The notes: a model not told the origin generated them from the sequence alone. Positions 7,597-17,637 are shown, counted from the stretch's first letter. The stretch: 46,188 nt of DNA from Prolixibacteraceae bacterium (GCA_019459485.1 JAIBEZ010000036.1:1-46188); one strand, 5' to 3'. Numbers and translations: made by a program.

Positions 7597-8640
7597 TTAT
7601 TCTTCCAGCTTTTTATTAATCTTAGCAACCTGTTTTTCCAATTCTATCACCTGCTCACGCAATTGAGGTAAATTTCTGTAAACAATGGTTACTTTGGCGG
7701 CCTGGGCAATGTCCATCGCCGGAGCCAGAAGAACGGTTTTGTTTGATTGAATATTCTTTGTAACACCTGTCATTGCGCCAAGGTTTACATGGTCGCCAAC
7801 AGTAATGTGACCGGCGACACCAACATGACCGCCAAAACGGCAGTTGCTACCTATTTTGACCGATCCGGCAATACCGGTGAGCGCTGCCATTACGGTGTTT
7901 TCTCCTACTTCAACATTGTGGGCAATCTGCACCAGGTTGTCAATTTTTGTACCTTTCCTGATGATGGTTGAACCCATCGTGGCACAATCGACGGTCGTAT
8001 TGGCGCCAATTTCTACCAAATCCTCTAAAATAACATTTCCAACCTGTGGAATTTTCTGGTAAGTACCATCTTCATTGGGAGCAAACCCAAATCCATCAGC
8101 GCCAATAACGGCACCTGAATGAATGATACATGCAGCTCCAATTCGGGTATCCTCGTATATTTTCGCTCCTGAAAACAGGATGCTGTCGTCGCCAATGATG
8201 GAATTGTCGCCAACATAAACATGCGGATATATTTTTACATGATTTCCGATTCGTACATTTTTACCGATGTAAGCAAAAGCGCCCAGATAGATGTCATTTC
8301 CCAGGGCAGCAGTCGGATCAACAAACGATGGATTTTCAATTCCTGTTTTATTTCCTTTTGCTTGCTGATATAGTTCGAGCAGCGATGCAAAACCTTTGTA
8401 TGCGTCGGGAACTCTTATTAAAGTAGCCTTAACTTCGCCCTCGAGTTCCAAATCCTGATTGACAAGCACGACGGACGCATCGGTTTCGTATAAGTATTTA
8501 TTGTATTTCGGATTGGAGAGAAATGCCAATGTTCCGGGTTTTCCTTCTTCGATTTTAGAGACGCTTGTTACAGTAACATTCGCATCGCCCTCAACCGTAC
8601 CACCCAGAAAATCAGCAATAATTTGAGCTTTGAATTCCAT
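7597..8640 (-). CDS. lpxD: UDP-3-O-(3-hydroxyacyl)glucosamine N-acyltransferase
   Basis: 347 residues from the ATG at 8640 (MEFKAQIIADFLGG). The open frame extends upstream to 8763, but that part overlaps the HD gene and does not resemble LpxD. The N-terminal ~100 residues are the uridine-binding domain. Hexapeptide repeats fill about 105-320 (IYLGAFAYIGKNVRIGNHVK and so on). The catalytic His is in QIAHNVEVGEN, and a C-terminal coiled helix ends in KINKKLEE. It adds the N-linked hydroxyacyl chain to deacetylated UDP-sugar in lipid A synthesis. It lies between the HD protein and lpxC-fabZ in one operon. Confidence 0.96.
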   Translation of the reverse strand: MEFKAQIIADFLGGTVEGDANVTVTSVSKIEEGKPGTLAFLSNPKYNKYLYETDASVVLVNQDLELEGEVKATLIRVPDAYKGFASLLELYQQAKGNKTGIENPSFVDPTAALGNDIYLGAFAYIGKNVRIGNHVKIYPHVYVGDNSIIGDDSILFSGAKIYEDTRIGAACIIHSGAVIGADGFGFAPNEDGTYQKIPQVGNVILEDLVEIGANTTVDCATMGSTIIRKGTKIDNLVQIAHNVEVGENTVMAALTGIAGSVKIGSNCRFGGHVGVAGHITVGDHVNLGAMTGVTKNIQSNKTVLLAPAMDIAQAAKVTIVYRNLPQLREQVIELEKQVAKINKKLEE

Positions 8641-8677
8641 ATTTCGTTTCTTAATGCCCGGCAAAAATATATTTAAA

Positions 8678-9931
8678 TTACTTAATGTCCAATTCTTTCG
8701 GATAACAGATAAAATATTTTCTGACAGTTTCAGAAAATACAGAGAGGTCAATGTCAGATGCATCAGATAAATCGCTTACCTTGTTATTCTTGAATATAAC
8801 ATTGATTTTATCGCTGGAAACCTTGTTGTAGGCACTGTTTGAAATGGTGTCAATAATCAGAAAATAATGAAGTTGATCGTCGCCCACGTTAAAATGACTA
8901 CAGATTTTTTCCTTCAGGAGACTTATTTTTTGTTCAGAAAAAGGTTTTTTACTAATCTTAATTTTGTACAAACGCCGGTTGATTATACATTTCGAAAGGT
9001 AGGATAAAATCGGATCCTGATTATCCTGCCATTCTTTTACTGAAGAAATAATATCGTTGTCGTCGAGACCGGCAAAAAGATCCAGGGCCGGTCTGCCTGC
9101 AATAATACGGTTTTGGGTAAAATCTTCCAGCGTAATATCTTGGTTCAGAAATAATTTCAGCACCGAAGGAGCAAATAAATCGGCTCCCTGCAAAGCAAGT
9201 TCCCGCGCACGGGCAAGCACATTGATTAAAAGGTATTCGGCCGACAAAACTGTTTTGTGCAAATAAACCTGCCAGTACATCAACCTGCGTGCAATCAGAA
9301 AATTCTCAACCGAATAAATACCTTTGTATTCAACCACCAACTCATCATTCTTTACATTCAGCATTTTAATAATGCGCTCCGAACTTACAATTCCTTCGGA
9401 AACTCCTGAAAAAAAGCTGTCGCGGCTCAGATAATCAAGCCGGTCCATATCGAGTTGACTGGAAACCAGCTGATGCAGAAAATGTTTGTGGTACTGGTTT
9501 GTAAAAATCCGGATGGCTAGATCCAGTTTTCCTTTAAACTGCCGGTTCAGTTCTTCCATCAGGAGCAACGAAATCCGTTCGTGGGGTACGCCTTGCACCA
9601 ATGTAGTTTCAAGTGCATGTGAAAATGGACCGTGCCCAATATCGTGAAGCAAAATAGCGATCGTAACACCATCGGCTTCTTCATCCGTAATTTCCTGCCC
9701 TTTCAGTCGCAATATCCCTATGGCCGACCGCATCAGGTGAACCGAACCCAACGCATGTTCGAAACGGGTATGATTGGCTCCCGGATAAACCATGCATGAT
9801 AACCCAAGTTGCTTAATCCGACGTAATCGCTGAAAATACGGATGCTCCATTAAGTCAAATATAAGTTCGGAGCGGATGTTGATGAACCCAAATACGGGGT
9901 CGTTGATAATCTTTTTCTTATTCGTTTTCAA
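8678..9931 (-). CDS. HD-domain phosphohydrolase
   Basis: 417 residues. The HD metal-binding motifs are present: NHTRFEHALG (H54, H59), LLHDIGHGPFSHALE (H96/D97, H100) and LDMDRLDYLSRDS. This matches the conserved family annotated as HD superfamily phosphohydrolase (YwfO/dGTPase-like), which hydrolyses nucleotides; the substrate here is unknown. The best start is a TTG at 9931, since the conserved KIINDPVFGFINI segment begins a few codons later and no ATG precedes it. It is the first gene of the operon that continues with lpxD (37 nt downstream), an arrangement often seen in Bacteroidota. Confidence 0.9.
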   Translation of the reverse strand: MKTNKKKIINDPVFGFINIRSELIFDLMEHPYFQRLRRIKQLGLSCMVYPGANHTRFEHALGSVHLMRSAIGILRLKGQEITDEEADGVTIAILLHDIGHGPFSHALETTLVQGVPHERISLLLMEELNRQFKGKLDLAIRIFTNQYHKHFLHQLVSSQLDMDRLDYLSRDSFFSGVSEGIVSSERIIKMLNVKNDELVVEYKGIYSVENFLIARRLMYWQVYLHKTVLSAEYLLINVLARARELALQGADLFAPSVLKLFLNQDITLEDFTQNRIIAGRPALDLFAGLDDNDIISSVKEWQDNQDPILSYLSKCIINRRLYKIKISKKPFSEQKISLLKEKICSHFNVGDDQLHYFLIIDTISNSAYNKVSSDKINVIFKNNKVSDLSDASDIDLSVFSETVRKYFICYPKELDIK

Positions 9932-9965
9932 ATTGTTAATTGTCTGTTTGTTAGGACAAAGTCTG

Positions 9966-9973
9966 CAAAAATA
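9966..9973 (-). promoter_or_regulatory. -7 box of the HD-lpxD-lpxC/fabZ-lpxA operon
   Basis: On the minus strand TATTTTTG matches the Bacteroidota -7 consensus TAnnTTTG, 35 bp upstream of the TTG start. A TTG lies somewhat further upstream than the normal 19 nt, so the -33 element is weak or absent. Confidence 0.5.
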
Positions 9974-10058
9974 GAAAAGTTTTTTGTTTTATTCGGCCAA
10001 TTTTAATGTTCCTGATTATGAAATTGATACGAATACATGAAACCTTAACAGATTGGTT

Positions 10059-10088
10059 TTGACATTTTAATTAAAATTACTATTTTTG
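10059..10088 (+). promoter_or_regulatory. Promoter of rimP-nusA-infB
   Basis: TTG at 10059-10061 (in TTTTGACA), a 19-nt spacer and TATTTTTG at 10081-10088. This is a full match to the Bacteroidota housekeeping promoter (TTG, N19, TAnnTTTG). Predicted transcription starts near 10095, giving a leader of about 55 nt that contains the hairpin at 10115-10135. Confidence 0.8.
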
Positions 10089-10114
10089 TGCCGACAATTT
10101 GGGGTTGCCAGTGT

Positions 10115-10140
10115 TAGGGGATCGAAAGTCCCCTATTTTA
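10115..10140 (+). promoter_or_regulatory. Leader hairpin before rimP, possible attenuator
   Basis: TAGGGGA (10115-10121), loop TCGAAAG, TCCCCTA (10129-10135): a perfect 7-bp stem. It is followed directly by TTTTATT, and the rimP ATG is only 15 nt further on. The form is that of a short intrinsic terminator or attenuator inside the 5' leader. A role in NusA autocontrol is inference. Confidence 0.55.
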
Positions 10141-10150
10141 TTACAAAAAT

Positions 10151-10612
10151 ATGATCGACAAAGTAAAAATAGCAGAACTTGTAAATGAAAAACTTGCAGA
10201 TGACCAGTTTCTGGTTGATGTAACTATATCAACAAGCAATGAAATTCATATCATGGTTGACAGTGACACTGGAATTTCAATCAACCAAATAGTTGAAATA
10301 AGCAGACACGTTGAAAGCAATCTTGACAGAGAAACAGAAGATTTTGAATTGTCTGTTTTTTCTGCCGGTTTAACAGAACCTTTCAGACTGGTACGTCAGT
10401 ATAAGAAAAATGTGGGCAAAGAAATTGAAGTATTGCTTACAAACGGGCAAAAACTGAATGGACTGCTGATCGGGGTTGAAGAACAGGCAATTGATCTGGA
10501 AGTAACAACCAATGAAAAGATAGAAGGATCGAAGAAGAAGGAACTCGTTACCAAAGTTCATCATTTGGAATATTCTGAAATAAAAGAAGCAAAAAAAATA
10601 TTTAAATTTTAA
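10151..10612 (+). CDS. rimP: Ribosome maturation factor RimP
   Basis: 153 residues, the usual length. RimP helps mature the 30S subunit. The N-terminal alpha/beta domain contains DISTSNEIHIMVDSD-like sequence (VDVTISTSNEIHIMVDSDTG) and ISRHVESNLD. The C-terminal SH3-like barrel contains FRLVRQYKKNVGKEIEVLL. It is first in the operon with nusA (12 nt downstream) and infB, the standard bacterial order. There is no strong Shine-Dalgarno; the leader just before the ATG is A/T-rich. Confidence 0.95.
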   Translation: MIDKVKIAELVNEKLADDQFLVDVTISTSNEIHIMVDSDTGISINQIVEISRHVESNLDRETEDFELSVFSAGLTEPFRLVRQYKKNVGKEIEVLLTNGQKLNGLLIGVEEQAIDLEVTTNEKIEGSKKKELVTKVHHLEYSEIKEAKKIFKF

Positions 10613-10624
10613 AATTGGGACGAG

Positions 10625-11860
10625 ATGGAGACTCTTAATCTTATCGACACCTTTGCCGAATTCAAGGAACTGAAAAACATCGACCGCGCCACAATGATGA
10701 GCGTGCTTGAAGATGTTTTCAAAAATGTTCTGGAAAAAACATACGGCACAGATGAAAACTTCGATGTGATTATTAACATCGATAAAGGTGACTTTGAGAT
10801 TTGGCGCAACCGGGAAATCGTGGCTGACGAGGATTTTGAAGATCCGAACAGGCAGATTACCCTGAAAGAAGCCAAAAAAATTGATGCAGATTATGAAATT
10901 GGAGAAGAAGTAACCGATGAGGTGAAACTTGCCCATTTTGGCCGCAGAGCCATTCTGAATTTGCGTCAAAATCTTGCCAGTCGCATAATGGAACTTGAAA
11001 AAGACCAGATCTTTTCCAAATACAAAAGCAAAATCGGCGACATCGTTACCGGCGAAGTTTACCAAGTTTGGAAAAAAGAAATTCTGGTTCTGGATGACGA
11101 AGGAAACGAATTAATCCTTCCGAGAACCGAACAGATTCCTTCAGATTATTTCAGAAAAGGTGATAACCTTCGGGCAGTGGTTTACAAAGTTGAATTACGG
11201 AACAACAATCCGTTGATCATTCTTTCGCGTACCTCCACTGTTTTTCTTGAACGTTTGTTCGAACTTGAAGTTCCTGAAATTTTTGATGGCCTGATTACCA
11301 TCAAAAAAATTGTCAGGATTCCGGGAGAAAGAGCCAAAGTGGCCGTTGAATCGTACGACGAACGAATTGACCCTGTTGGGGCATGTGTTGGAATGAAAGG
11401 ATCGCGTATTCATGGCATCGTTCGTGAATTGCGCAACGAAAACATAGATGTTATTAATTATTCGGCCAACATGCAACTGTTTATTCAGCGTGCATTGAAT
11501 CCGGCAAAAGTATCATCGATCAAATTGCACGAAGACACCAAAAGAGCCGACGTTTATCTGAAACCCGATGAGGTTTCGATGGCCATCGGAAAAGGTGGAT
11601 TGAACATCCGCCTTGCCAGCCAGCTTACCGGCTACGAAATTGATGTTTACCGTGAAGTTGCACAGGACGATGAAGACGTTAACCTGGAAGAATTTTCAGA
11701 TGAAATTGAAAGCTGGGTAATTGACCAATTGAAAGCGATTGGTTGCGATACCGCGAAAAACGTATTGACCCTTACCCGGTCAGAACTGATCAAAAGAACC
11801 GATCTCGAAGAAGAAACAATCGATGAGGTTCTGCGAATTCTTAAAAATGAATTTGAATAA
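10625..11860 (+). CDS. nusA: Transcription termination/antitermination factor NusA
   Basis: 411 residues. The N-terminal RNA polymerase-binding domain comes first (about 1-125), then S1 (GDIVTGEVYQVWKKEILVL, about 138-200). The two KH domains follow (KVAVESYDERIDPVGACVGM near 240 and IGKGGLNIRLASQLTGYEID near 320), and a short C-terminal helical part ends the protein. It is shorter than E. coli NusA (495 residues) because the duplicated acidic C-terminal repeats are absent, as is usual in Bacteroidota. It controls pausing, termination and antitermination. It lies between rimP and infB. Confidence 0.96.
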   Translation: METLNLIDTFAEFKELKNIDRATMMSVLEDVFKNVLEKTYGTDENFDVIINIDKGDFEIWRNREIVADEDFEDPNRQITLKEAKKIDADYEIGEEVTDEVKLAHFGRRAILNLRQNLASRIMELEKDQIFSKYKSKIGDIVTGEVYQVWKKEILVLDDEGNELILPRTEQIPSDYFRKGDNLRAVVYKVELRNNNPLIILSRTSTVFLERLFELEVPEIFDGLITIKKIVRIPGERAKVAVESYDERIDPVGACVGMKGSRIHGIVRELRNENIDVINYSANMQLFIQRALNPAKVSSIKLHEDTKRADVYLKPDEVSMAIGKGGLNIRLASQLTGYEIDVYREVAQDDEDVNLEEFSDEIESWVIDQLKAIGCDTAKNVLTLTRSELIKRTDLEEETIDEVLRILKNEFE

Positions 11861-11980
11861 ACGGTTTTGTTTATTCAAATTATTGCATGAAAATTAGGGC
11901 ATTTTAGATTTTGAATGTAAAATTGCATCATCGTTAATTCCTTAGAAATATTTTTGAGGTTTTTTTAACTGATTGGGTTT

Positions 11981-14900
11981 ATGGTTATAGGAAGTATTAA
12001 ACGACTAAGTAAAGTAGCGCGGGATTTCAATGTTGGTATTTCAACCATCGTTGAGTTTCTGCACAAGAAAGGATTTGCCATTGATACAAATCCAAACAAC
12101 AAGATTACAGATGATGCATATCTTCTGCTTGAAAAAGAGTACAAAGGTGATGTAAGCCTGAAAAAAGAGTCAGAAAAAATCAATCTGAAAATTCATCGGG
12201 GAGCAAAAGAATCTGTTTCGCTCGACGACATGAAGGATTCAGGACATCGTACTGTTGATGAGGATGATTTTGTCGATGACGAAGTGATCATCAAAGGCAA
12301 TACTTCCAAAAAGATTGAACCATCTCACCATATCGAGCCAAAACCTGCAAAACACGAACACAAGCCAGCTGAAACCTTTACCATCAGCCGACCTGAAATC
12401 GAACCACTGAAGGTATTAGGCACAATCGACCTCGATCATTTAAATACCCCGCACAAGAAGAAAGAAGAACCGGTAATTCACGAGGTGAAACCTCCTGTGA
12501 CTCATCATAAACCAGCAGTTGAAACAAAACCTGTTGCCGAAACTCCTAAAAAAGTGGAGGAAGTAAAAGTTGAAAAAACTGTTGCTGAAGTTATTGAAGA
12601 AAAACCTCAGGTAGTAACAAAACATGAGGTCAAAGAAAAGAAACATCATGAAGTTGCAAAACCTGAAGTCGTAGAGGAAAAAGCCCAGGTAATTTTCCAG
12701 GTTGACCATTCTGACAACGAAGTTATGACTACCAATGTGCCTAAAGTAGAAGAGGTAAAGGTAGTAGGAAGAATTGATCTGGATTTGCTGAACCAAAAAA
12801 CCAGGCCGGCTAAAAAAAGCAAAAGGCAGAAAGAAGAAGAACGCAAAGATCGTGACCGTGTCCGCCGTGATACACAGCAACCTGCCGAAAAGGAAAATAT
12901 CGTTCAGAAAGAAACCGGCGATACAGAAAGGACTTCTCCAACTGTAATTAAAGCCAAAGCTGAAAGACTTTCGGGACCAACTGTTGTTGGAAGAATTGAA
13001 CTTCCTGCGGATAAGAAACCAGCATTGTCGGAAGCGCAACAACAACAGGCACGCAATAAAAAGAAAAGAAAACGTATTTCAAAAGATATTCCGGGAACCC
13101 AGCAACGTGTAAATACGGTTGAAAAACCAGTGGTTGCAGGCGAAAGGAGAAAACTTGTTGTTACCAAAAATATTGGTGGCACTGCCCCTGCCGGCGGTGG
13201 TGGTGGCGACAGATCAAAACTAAAAAAACGTCCTCTCCTGAAAAAAGAAGTCAGTGAAGAAGATGTTCAAAAACAAATCAAAGATACACTTGCCCGTCTT
13301 ACCACCAAAGGCACTAAATCCAAAGGATCAAAATACCGGAAGGATAAACGCCAATTGGTTAGCGACAAAGCTGCAGCTCAGCAGGAACGCGACAGTGCCG
13401 ACCATAACATATTGAAGGTGACCGAGTACGTTTCGGTTAACGAGCTTGCAACCATGATGGATGCATCGGTTACCGCTGTTATTTCAACTTGTATGAGCCT
13501 TGGGTTGTTCGTTTCCATCAATCAGCGACTGGATGCCGAAACCATGGCCATTGTTGCCGATGAATTCGGTTTCAAAGTTGAATTTGTAAGTGCCGAAATT
13601 CAGGTAGCCATTGAGGAAGAACCTGATACCCCGGAACAATTGCTTCCAAGGGCGCCGGTTGTTACAGTAATGGGACACGTTGACCACGGTAAAACATCGT
13701 TGCTCGACCACATTCGAAGTGCAAACGTTATCGCAGGTGAAGCCGGGGGAATTACCCAGCACATTGGAGCCTATCATGTAATATTGAAAAACGGCCGCGA
13801 AATAACTTTTCTTGATACACCGGGGCACGAGGCATTTACTGCCATGCGCGCAAGGGGTGCTCAGGTTACAGATATTGCCATTATCATTATCGCTGCTGAC
13901 GATGCCATCATGCCTCAGTCTATCGAAGCAATTAACCATGCAGCAGCAGCGGGCGTACCAATTGTATTTGCAATCAACAAAATTGATAAGAACGGAGCAA
14001 ATCCCGAAAAAATAAAAGAACAACTGGCTGGCATGAACTATCTGGTTGAAGATTGGGGTGGTAAATATCAGAGCCAGGAAATATCAGCTAAGTCTGGATT
14101 AAATGTTGATTTGTTGCTCGAAAAAATATTGCTCGAAGCCGAAATGCTTGAATTGAAAGGCAATCCTAACAAAAGAGCAACCGGTACTGTAATTGAATCG
14201 ACACTCGATAAGGGTCGTGGATTTGTCTGTACGGTTCTGGTTCAAAACGGAACCTTGCGTGTGGGCGATGTAATTTTGGCCGGTCAGTATTATGGTCACG
14301 TAAAAGCAATGTTTAATGAGCGTAATCAGCGTATTACCACAGCAGGTCCTGCAGAACCGGTAATTATACTTGGTTTGGACGGAGCGCCACAGGCCGGAGA
14401 CAAGTTTAACTGTCTCGAAAATGAGCGTGACGCCCGTAACATCGCCAACAAACGTGAACAGTTGGCACGGGAACAAGGATTGCGTACAACAAAACATATT
14501 ACGCTTGATGAAATCGGACGACGTATCGCCATCGGAAACTTCCAGGAATTGAACCTGATCGTGAAAGGTGACGTGGACGGATCAATCGAAGCGCTTTCTG
14601 ATGCATTGATAAAACTGTCAACCGAAGAAATTCAGGTGAATGTAATTCACAAAGCAGTTGGAGCCATTTCCGAATCTGACATCATGCTTGCAACTGCATC
14701 CAATGCAATTATTGTAGGCTTCCAGGTTAGGCCATCGGTAAGCGCCCGGAAAATTGCAGAAAAAGAACAAATCGACATCCGTCTCTATTCGATCATATAT
14801 GACGCGATCAACGAAATAAAAGCAGCAATGGAAGGTATGCTTTCTCCTGAAATCAGGGAAGAAATTACCGGAACTGCCGAAGTGATGGAAGCTTTCGATA

Positions 14901-15154
14901 TTACCAAAGTTGGCACCATTGCCGGTTGTATTGTCCGCGACGGAAGGATTTTCAGGAAAGATAAGATTCGTGTTATCCGCGATGGTATCGTAATCTATAC
15001 AGGTACTCTCGGATCGCTCAAACGATTCAAAGACGATGTTAAGGAAGTTAACAAGGGTTACGAATGTGGATTAAACATCGACAATTACAACAATGTTTTA
15101 GCCGGTGACTTTATTGAAGCCTTTACTTTAACTGAGGTCGCAAAAACACTTTGA
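11981..15154 (+). CDS. infB: Translation initiation factor IF-2
   Basis: 1057 residues. An N-terminal IF2_N-like helix motif ([20 protein letters not shown]) comes first. A long disordered Lys/Glu/Pro/His-rich linker (about 60-480) follows, then a second IF2_N segment ([20 protein letters not shown]). The GTPase domain begins near 555: G1 GHVDHGKT at 565-572, DTPGHEAF, and NKID; domains II-IV complete the protein. IF-2 places initiator tRNA on the 30S subunit and promotes subunit joining. The linker contains three copies of a short VVGxID/EL motif (near 145, 261 and 335). It is the last gene of rimP-nusA-infB and is followed by a terminator. Confidence 0.97.
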   Translation: MVIGSIKRLSKVARDFNVGISTIVEFLHKKGFAIDTNPNNKITDDAYLLLEKEYKGDVSLKKESEKINLKIHRGAKESVSLDDMKDSGHRTVDEDDFVDDEVIIKGNTSKKIEPSHHIEPKPAKHEHKPAETFTISRPEIEPLKVLGTIDLDHLNTPHKKKEEPVIHEVKPPVTHHKPAVETKPVAETPKKVEEVKVEKTVAEVIEEKPQVVTKHEVKEKKHHEVAKPEVVEEKAQVIFQVDHSDNEVMTTNVPKVEEVKVVGRIDLDLLNQKTRPAKKSKRQKEEERKDRDRVRRDTQQPAEKENIVQKETGDTERTSPTVIKAKAERLSGPTVVGRIELPADKKPALSEAQQQQARNKKKRKRISKDIPGTQQRVNTVEKPVVAGERRKLVVTKNIGGTAPAGGGGGDRSKLKKRPLLKKEVSEEDVQKQIKDTLARLTTKGTKSKGSKYRKDKRQLVSDKAAAQQERDSADHNILKVTEYVSVNELATMMDASVTAVISTCMSLGLFVSINQRLDAETMAIVADEFGFKVEFVSAEIQVAIEEEPDTPEQLLPRAPVVTVMGHVDHGKTSLLDHIRSANVIAGEAGGITQHIGAYHVILKNGREITFLDTPGHEAFTAMRARGAQVTDIAIIIIAADDAIMPQSIEAINHAAAAGVPIVFAINKIDKNGANPEKIKEQLAGMNYLVEDWGGKYQSQEISAKSGLNVDLLLEKILLEAEMLELKGNPNKRATGTVIESTLDKGRGFVCTVLVQNGTLRVGDVILAGQYYGHVKAMFNERNQRITTAGPAEPVIILGLDGAPQAGDKFNCLENERDARNIANKREQLAREQGLRTTKHITLDEIGRRIAIGNFQELNLIVKGDVDGSIEALSDALIKLSTEEIQVNVIHKAVGAISESDIMLATASNAIIVGFQVRPSVSARKIAEKEQIDIRLYSIIYDAINEIKAAMEGMLSPEIREEITGTAEVMEAFDITKVGTIAGCIVRDGRIFRKDKIRVIRDGIVIYTGTLGSLKRFKDDVKEVNKGYECGLNIDNYNNVLAGDFIEAFTLTEVAKTL

Positions 15155-15180
15155 GCTAACAATCAAAATTTCTCATACAT

Positions 15181-15214
15181 AAAAAAACCTGCTTCGCATG
15201 AAGCAGGTTTTTTT
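15181..15214. terminator. Bidirectional terminator between infB and the M23 gene
   Basis: AAAAAACCTGCTTC-GCAT-GAAGCAGG then TTTTTTT: a strong GC-rich stem with A and T runs on its two sides. It can serve infB on the plus strand and the peptidase gene on the minus strand (stop at 15239). Confidence 0.9.
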
Positions 15215-15238
15215 ATGCAGTTTCATACAATACATTTT

Positions 15239-16519
15239 TTAGAATCTTTCTATTTCCTGAAGTTTTACCATCATTGAATCTCGTTGAAGGTTAAAATCAT
15301 TCATGTTTTTCTGCGCGATCGGATCGGTTGGAGGCGCTTTCATTTTCAGAGGGTCAATTGGTGTACCATTGAGAAATACGCGATAGTCAAGGTGCGGTCC
15401 CGACGACAATCCGGTTGAACCAACATAACCAATAACCTGTCCCTGTTTTACCCTAACACCATTGGCAATTCCGGCGCCAAATTTACTAAGGTGCATGTAG
15501 CTGGTTGTATAGGCAGAATTGTGTTTAATCTTCAGATAATTCCCACCTCCGCGCGCCTGAAAGGCTTTTGCAATTACAGTTCCATCGCCGATTGATACCA
15601 CAGGAGTTCCGGTGGGAGCCGCATAATCAACCCCATGGTGCGGTCGTCGGATCTTTAAAACCGGATGAAACCGGCTGTTTGAGAATGAAGAACTAATACG
15701 GTTGTAAACCAAAGGCGCCTTCAGAAATGCGGTTTTCAGGCTTTTGCCCTTTTGGTCGAAATAGCTGTCTTCATTGTTCTGGGTAAATCTGAAGGCATAA
15801 AAATCTTCTTTTGAATGTACAAACTGAGCCGCAAAAATACGACCTATCCCAACTGACTTTCCATAGACAAAATTCTCTTCATAAACCACCCTGAATTTAT
15901 CCCCTTTCTGTATCCCGAAAAAGTCGATTGTCCATTGATAAATTTCATAAAGATCCATCGCCAGCACCGGACTGATAGCTTGTTCTGTCATTGCATTCCA
16001 AAGTGATGAATTGATTACCCCGCTGGCTGTTTTTATTTGGGTAATCATTGGCTTTTTCTCTTTGTAGATCCTGAGGCTATCGCCCATCTGGTAAACCACA
16101 TAATCCACCGGATTGATTTCATAAATAAAATACTCCACTTTCGATGGTTCCTTTTTACTCATGAAAAAGTAATATGGATTTTTCACTTTCATTTTCCTGA
16201 CATCAAAAACCGAAGTAGTTTTTTTTGAAATTTCGTCAATCCTGGTCATCGAAATTCCTTGGGTAGCAAGTAAATCAGATAGATTTTGACCCGACCTTAT
16301 CTGCCCTGGAACAACAGTAAACGAATCGATTGCGATATTGAAAAGCATCACAGGCTCAGGTTTTACCACCTCAACTTGTTCTGCTAATTCCTTTTCAATA
16401 CGCTTCGTTTCAAAATAAGAAAAAATGAAATACGCTACTTGCAACAAGATGATAAATGTTACCGACCAAATAAGAATTTTGGTTAATCGTCTGTATTTCT
16501 GCGGAATGCGAATCTTCAT
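15239..16519 (-). CDS. Membrane-anchored M23-family peptidase with altered zinc site
   Basis: 426 residues. One N-terminal membrane segment (about 15-35, ILIWSVTFIILLQVAYFIF) puts the rest in the periplasm. A middle LysM/OapA-like region (about 50-250) precedes an M23 (LytM-type) domain at about 275-405. The first zinc motif is H294xxxD298 (HHGVDYAAPTG). The second, normally HxH, reads H376-L-D378 (GPHLDYRVF), so Asp stands where the usual zinc-ligand His is. M23 enzymes cut peptide cross-links in peptidoglycan. Activity is plausible, as HLDYR is seen in Bacteroidota relatives, but unproven. It converges on infB through a shared terminator. Confidence 0.88.
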   Translation of the reverse strand: MKIRIPQKYRRLTKILIWSVTFIILLQVAYFIFSYFETKRIEKELAEQVEVVKPEPVMLFNIAIDSFTVVPGQIRSGQNLSDLLATQGISMTRIDEISKKTTSVFDVRKMKVKNPYYFFMSKKEPSKVEYFIYEINPVDYVVYQMGDSLRIYKEKKPMITQIKTASGVINSSLWNAMTEQAISPVLAMDLYEIYQWTIDFFGIQKGDKFRVVYEENFVYGKSVGIGRIFAAQFVHSKEDFYAFRFTQNNEDSYFDQKGKSLKTAFLKAPLVYNRISSSFSNSRFHPVLKIRRPHHGVDYAAPTGTPVVSIGDGTVIAKAFQARGGGNYLKIKHNSAYTTSYMHLSKFGAGIANGVRVKQGQVIGYVGSTGLSSGPHLDYRVFLNGTPIDPLKMKAPPTDPIAQKNMNDFNLQRDSMMVKLQEIERF

Positions 16520-16612
16520 GGTAATTTAATTTCATTAAAAAGTGAACGGCAAAAAATACTCTCATATTCAAAAAGCATTTCCCCAGGTTCAATTCATTTT
16601 TTCAAAAATAAT

Positions 16613-16620
16613 AAAATTAG
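16613..16620 (-). promoter_or_regulatory. Possible -7 box of the M23 peptidase gene
   Basis: TATTTTTG on the minus strand, 94 bp upstream of the ATG, matches TAnnTTTG. No TTG is found at the usual 19-nt distance, so this is tentative. The remaining intergenic bases between 16520 and 16767 show nothing else. Confidence 0.35.
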
Positions 16621-16767
16621 CAGGGTTTCTTTGCTAAAACTAAGGATGGCTTTAGATCACATTACCTATTTAGCAACAAAATCAGATGGTATCTGCTTAT
16701 TTACAGCAAACTCGATCGCAGAAAAAAAACCATTAAAAAATGTTAATTGAAAATCAGGATTGTAAAA

Positions 16768-17637
16768 TCAACCCTTTATTTTGTCGAATCCCTGCCCGTA
16801 AACACCCATCACACTTGCCATCGAAATAAAGGCATTCGGATCGATTTCCTTTACTTTTCGGAAAAGGATACTGGTTTCTCTTTTTCTCACTATCGTAATC
16901 AACACTTTGACATCATTCTGGGTGTACCAGCCTGTGCCGTCTAGGGCAGTTACCCCGCGACCGAATTCACTGTTTATAAAATCAGCAATTTCGTCGTATT
17001 TGGGCGAGAAAATAAATATTTGTGCTGAGGCATTTGAGCCACTCAAAAAAGCATCAAGCGTGTATGAAACCACTGCCATGGAGACAAAACCATAAACCAT
17101 TTTATCGAGCGAATGTAAAAGAAAGTAGGACGATCCGATGATGATTACATCGCAATACAAAATGATACGTCCCGGACTGATGTTGCGGTATTTGTTGACG
17201 ATCATGGCGATAATATCGGTTCCTCCTGTGCTCCCACCCCGCGAAAAAACGATCCCGATACCTGCGCCACCCATCATTCCACCCAAAACGGAAGACAGAA
17301 AATTATCCTGAATAATAGCTCCGGAAGGCAAAGTGGGCAAAACACTGAAAGCAATGGAAATTACCACCATACTAAAAATGGTTTTGACACCAAAACTTGC
17401 GCCTAAAACTTTGATTGCTATTACAACGAGAATAAGGTTTACTGAAAAGAATGTCAAGCCGATCGGAATTTTATAGCTGTAAAAAACTACTGCAGCCAGA
17501 CCGCTCACTCCACCTCCGGTAATTTGCGCCGGAACCAGAAAGAATGTCCACGAAAGGGCATATAAAATCAACCCAAAAGTAATAATCACATAATCCTTAA
17601 TGATGTGCAGCAGTTTTTCCTTTTTTTGAAGTGTCAT
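16768..17637 (-). CDS. YitT-family integral membrane protein
   Basis: 289 residues. Five or six membrane segments occupy residues ~12-200, including the family-typical FFLVPAQITGGGVSGLA and FSRGGSTGGTDIIA. The soluble C-terminal DUF2179 domain (about 205-289) includes GRGVTALDGTGWYT and MASVMGVYGQGFDKI. The family is widespread and lies in the cytoplasmic membrane; transport has been suggested but the substrate is not known. It lies between leuS and the M23 gene, all on the minus strand, with no tight coupling. Confidence 0.9.
   Translation of the reverse strand: MTLQKKEKLLHIIKDYVIITFGLILYALSWTFFLVPAQITGGGVSGLAAVVFYSYKIPIGLTFFSVNLILVVIAIKVLGASFGVKTIFSMVVISIAFSVLPTLPSGAIIQDNFLSSVLGGMMGGAGIGIVFSRGGSTGGTDIIAMIVNKYRNISPGRIILYCDVIIIGSSYFLLHSLDKMVYGFVSMAVVSYTLDAFLSGSNASAQIFIFSPKYDEIADFINSEFGRGVTALDGTGWYTQNDVKVLITIVRKRETSILFRKVKEIDPNAFISMASVMGVYGQGFDKIKG

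Noticed and set aside
8641-8763. N-terminal extension of LpxD
   Set aside because: It lies within the end of the HD gene and the family begins at MEFKAQ.
10370-11065. 231-residue reading frame opposite rimP and nusA
   Set aside because: Phe/Leu/Ile-rich shadow of the two conserved genes on the plus strand.
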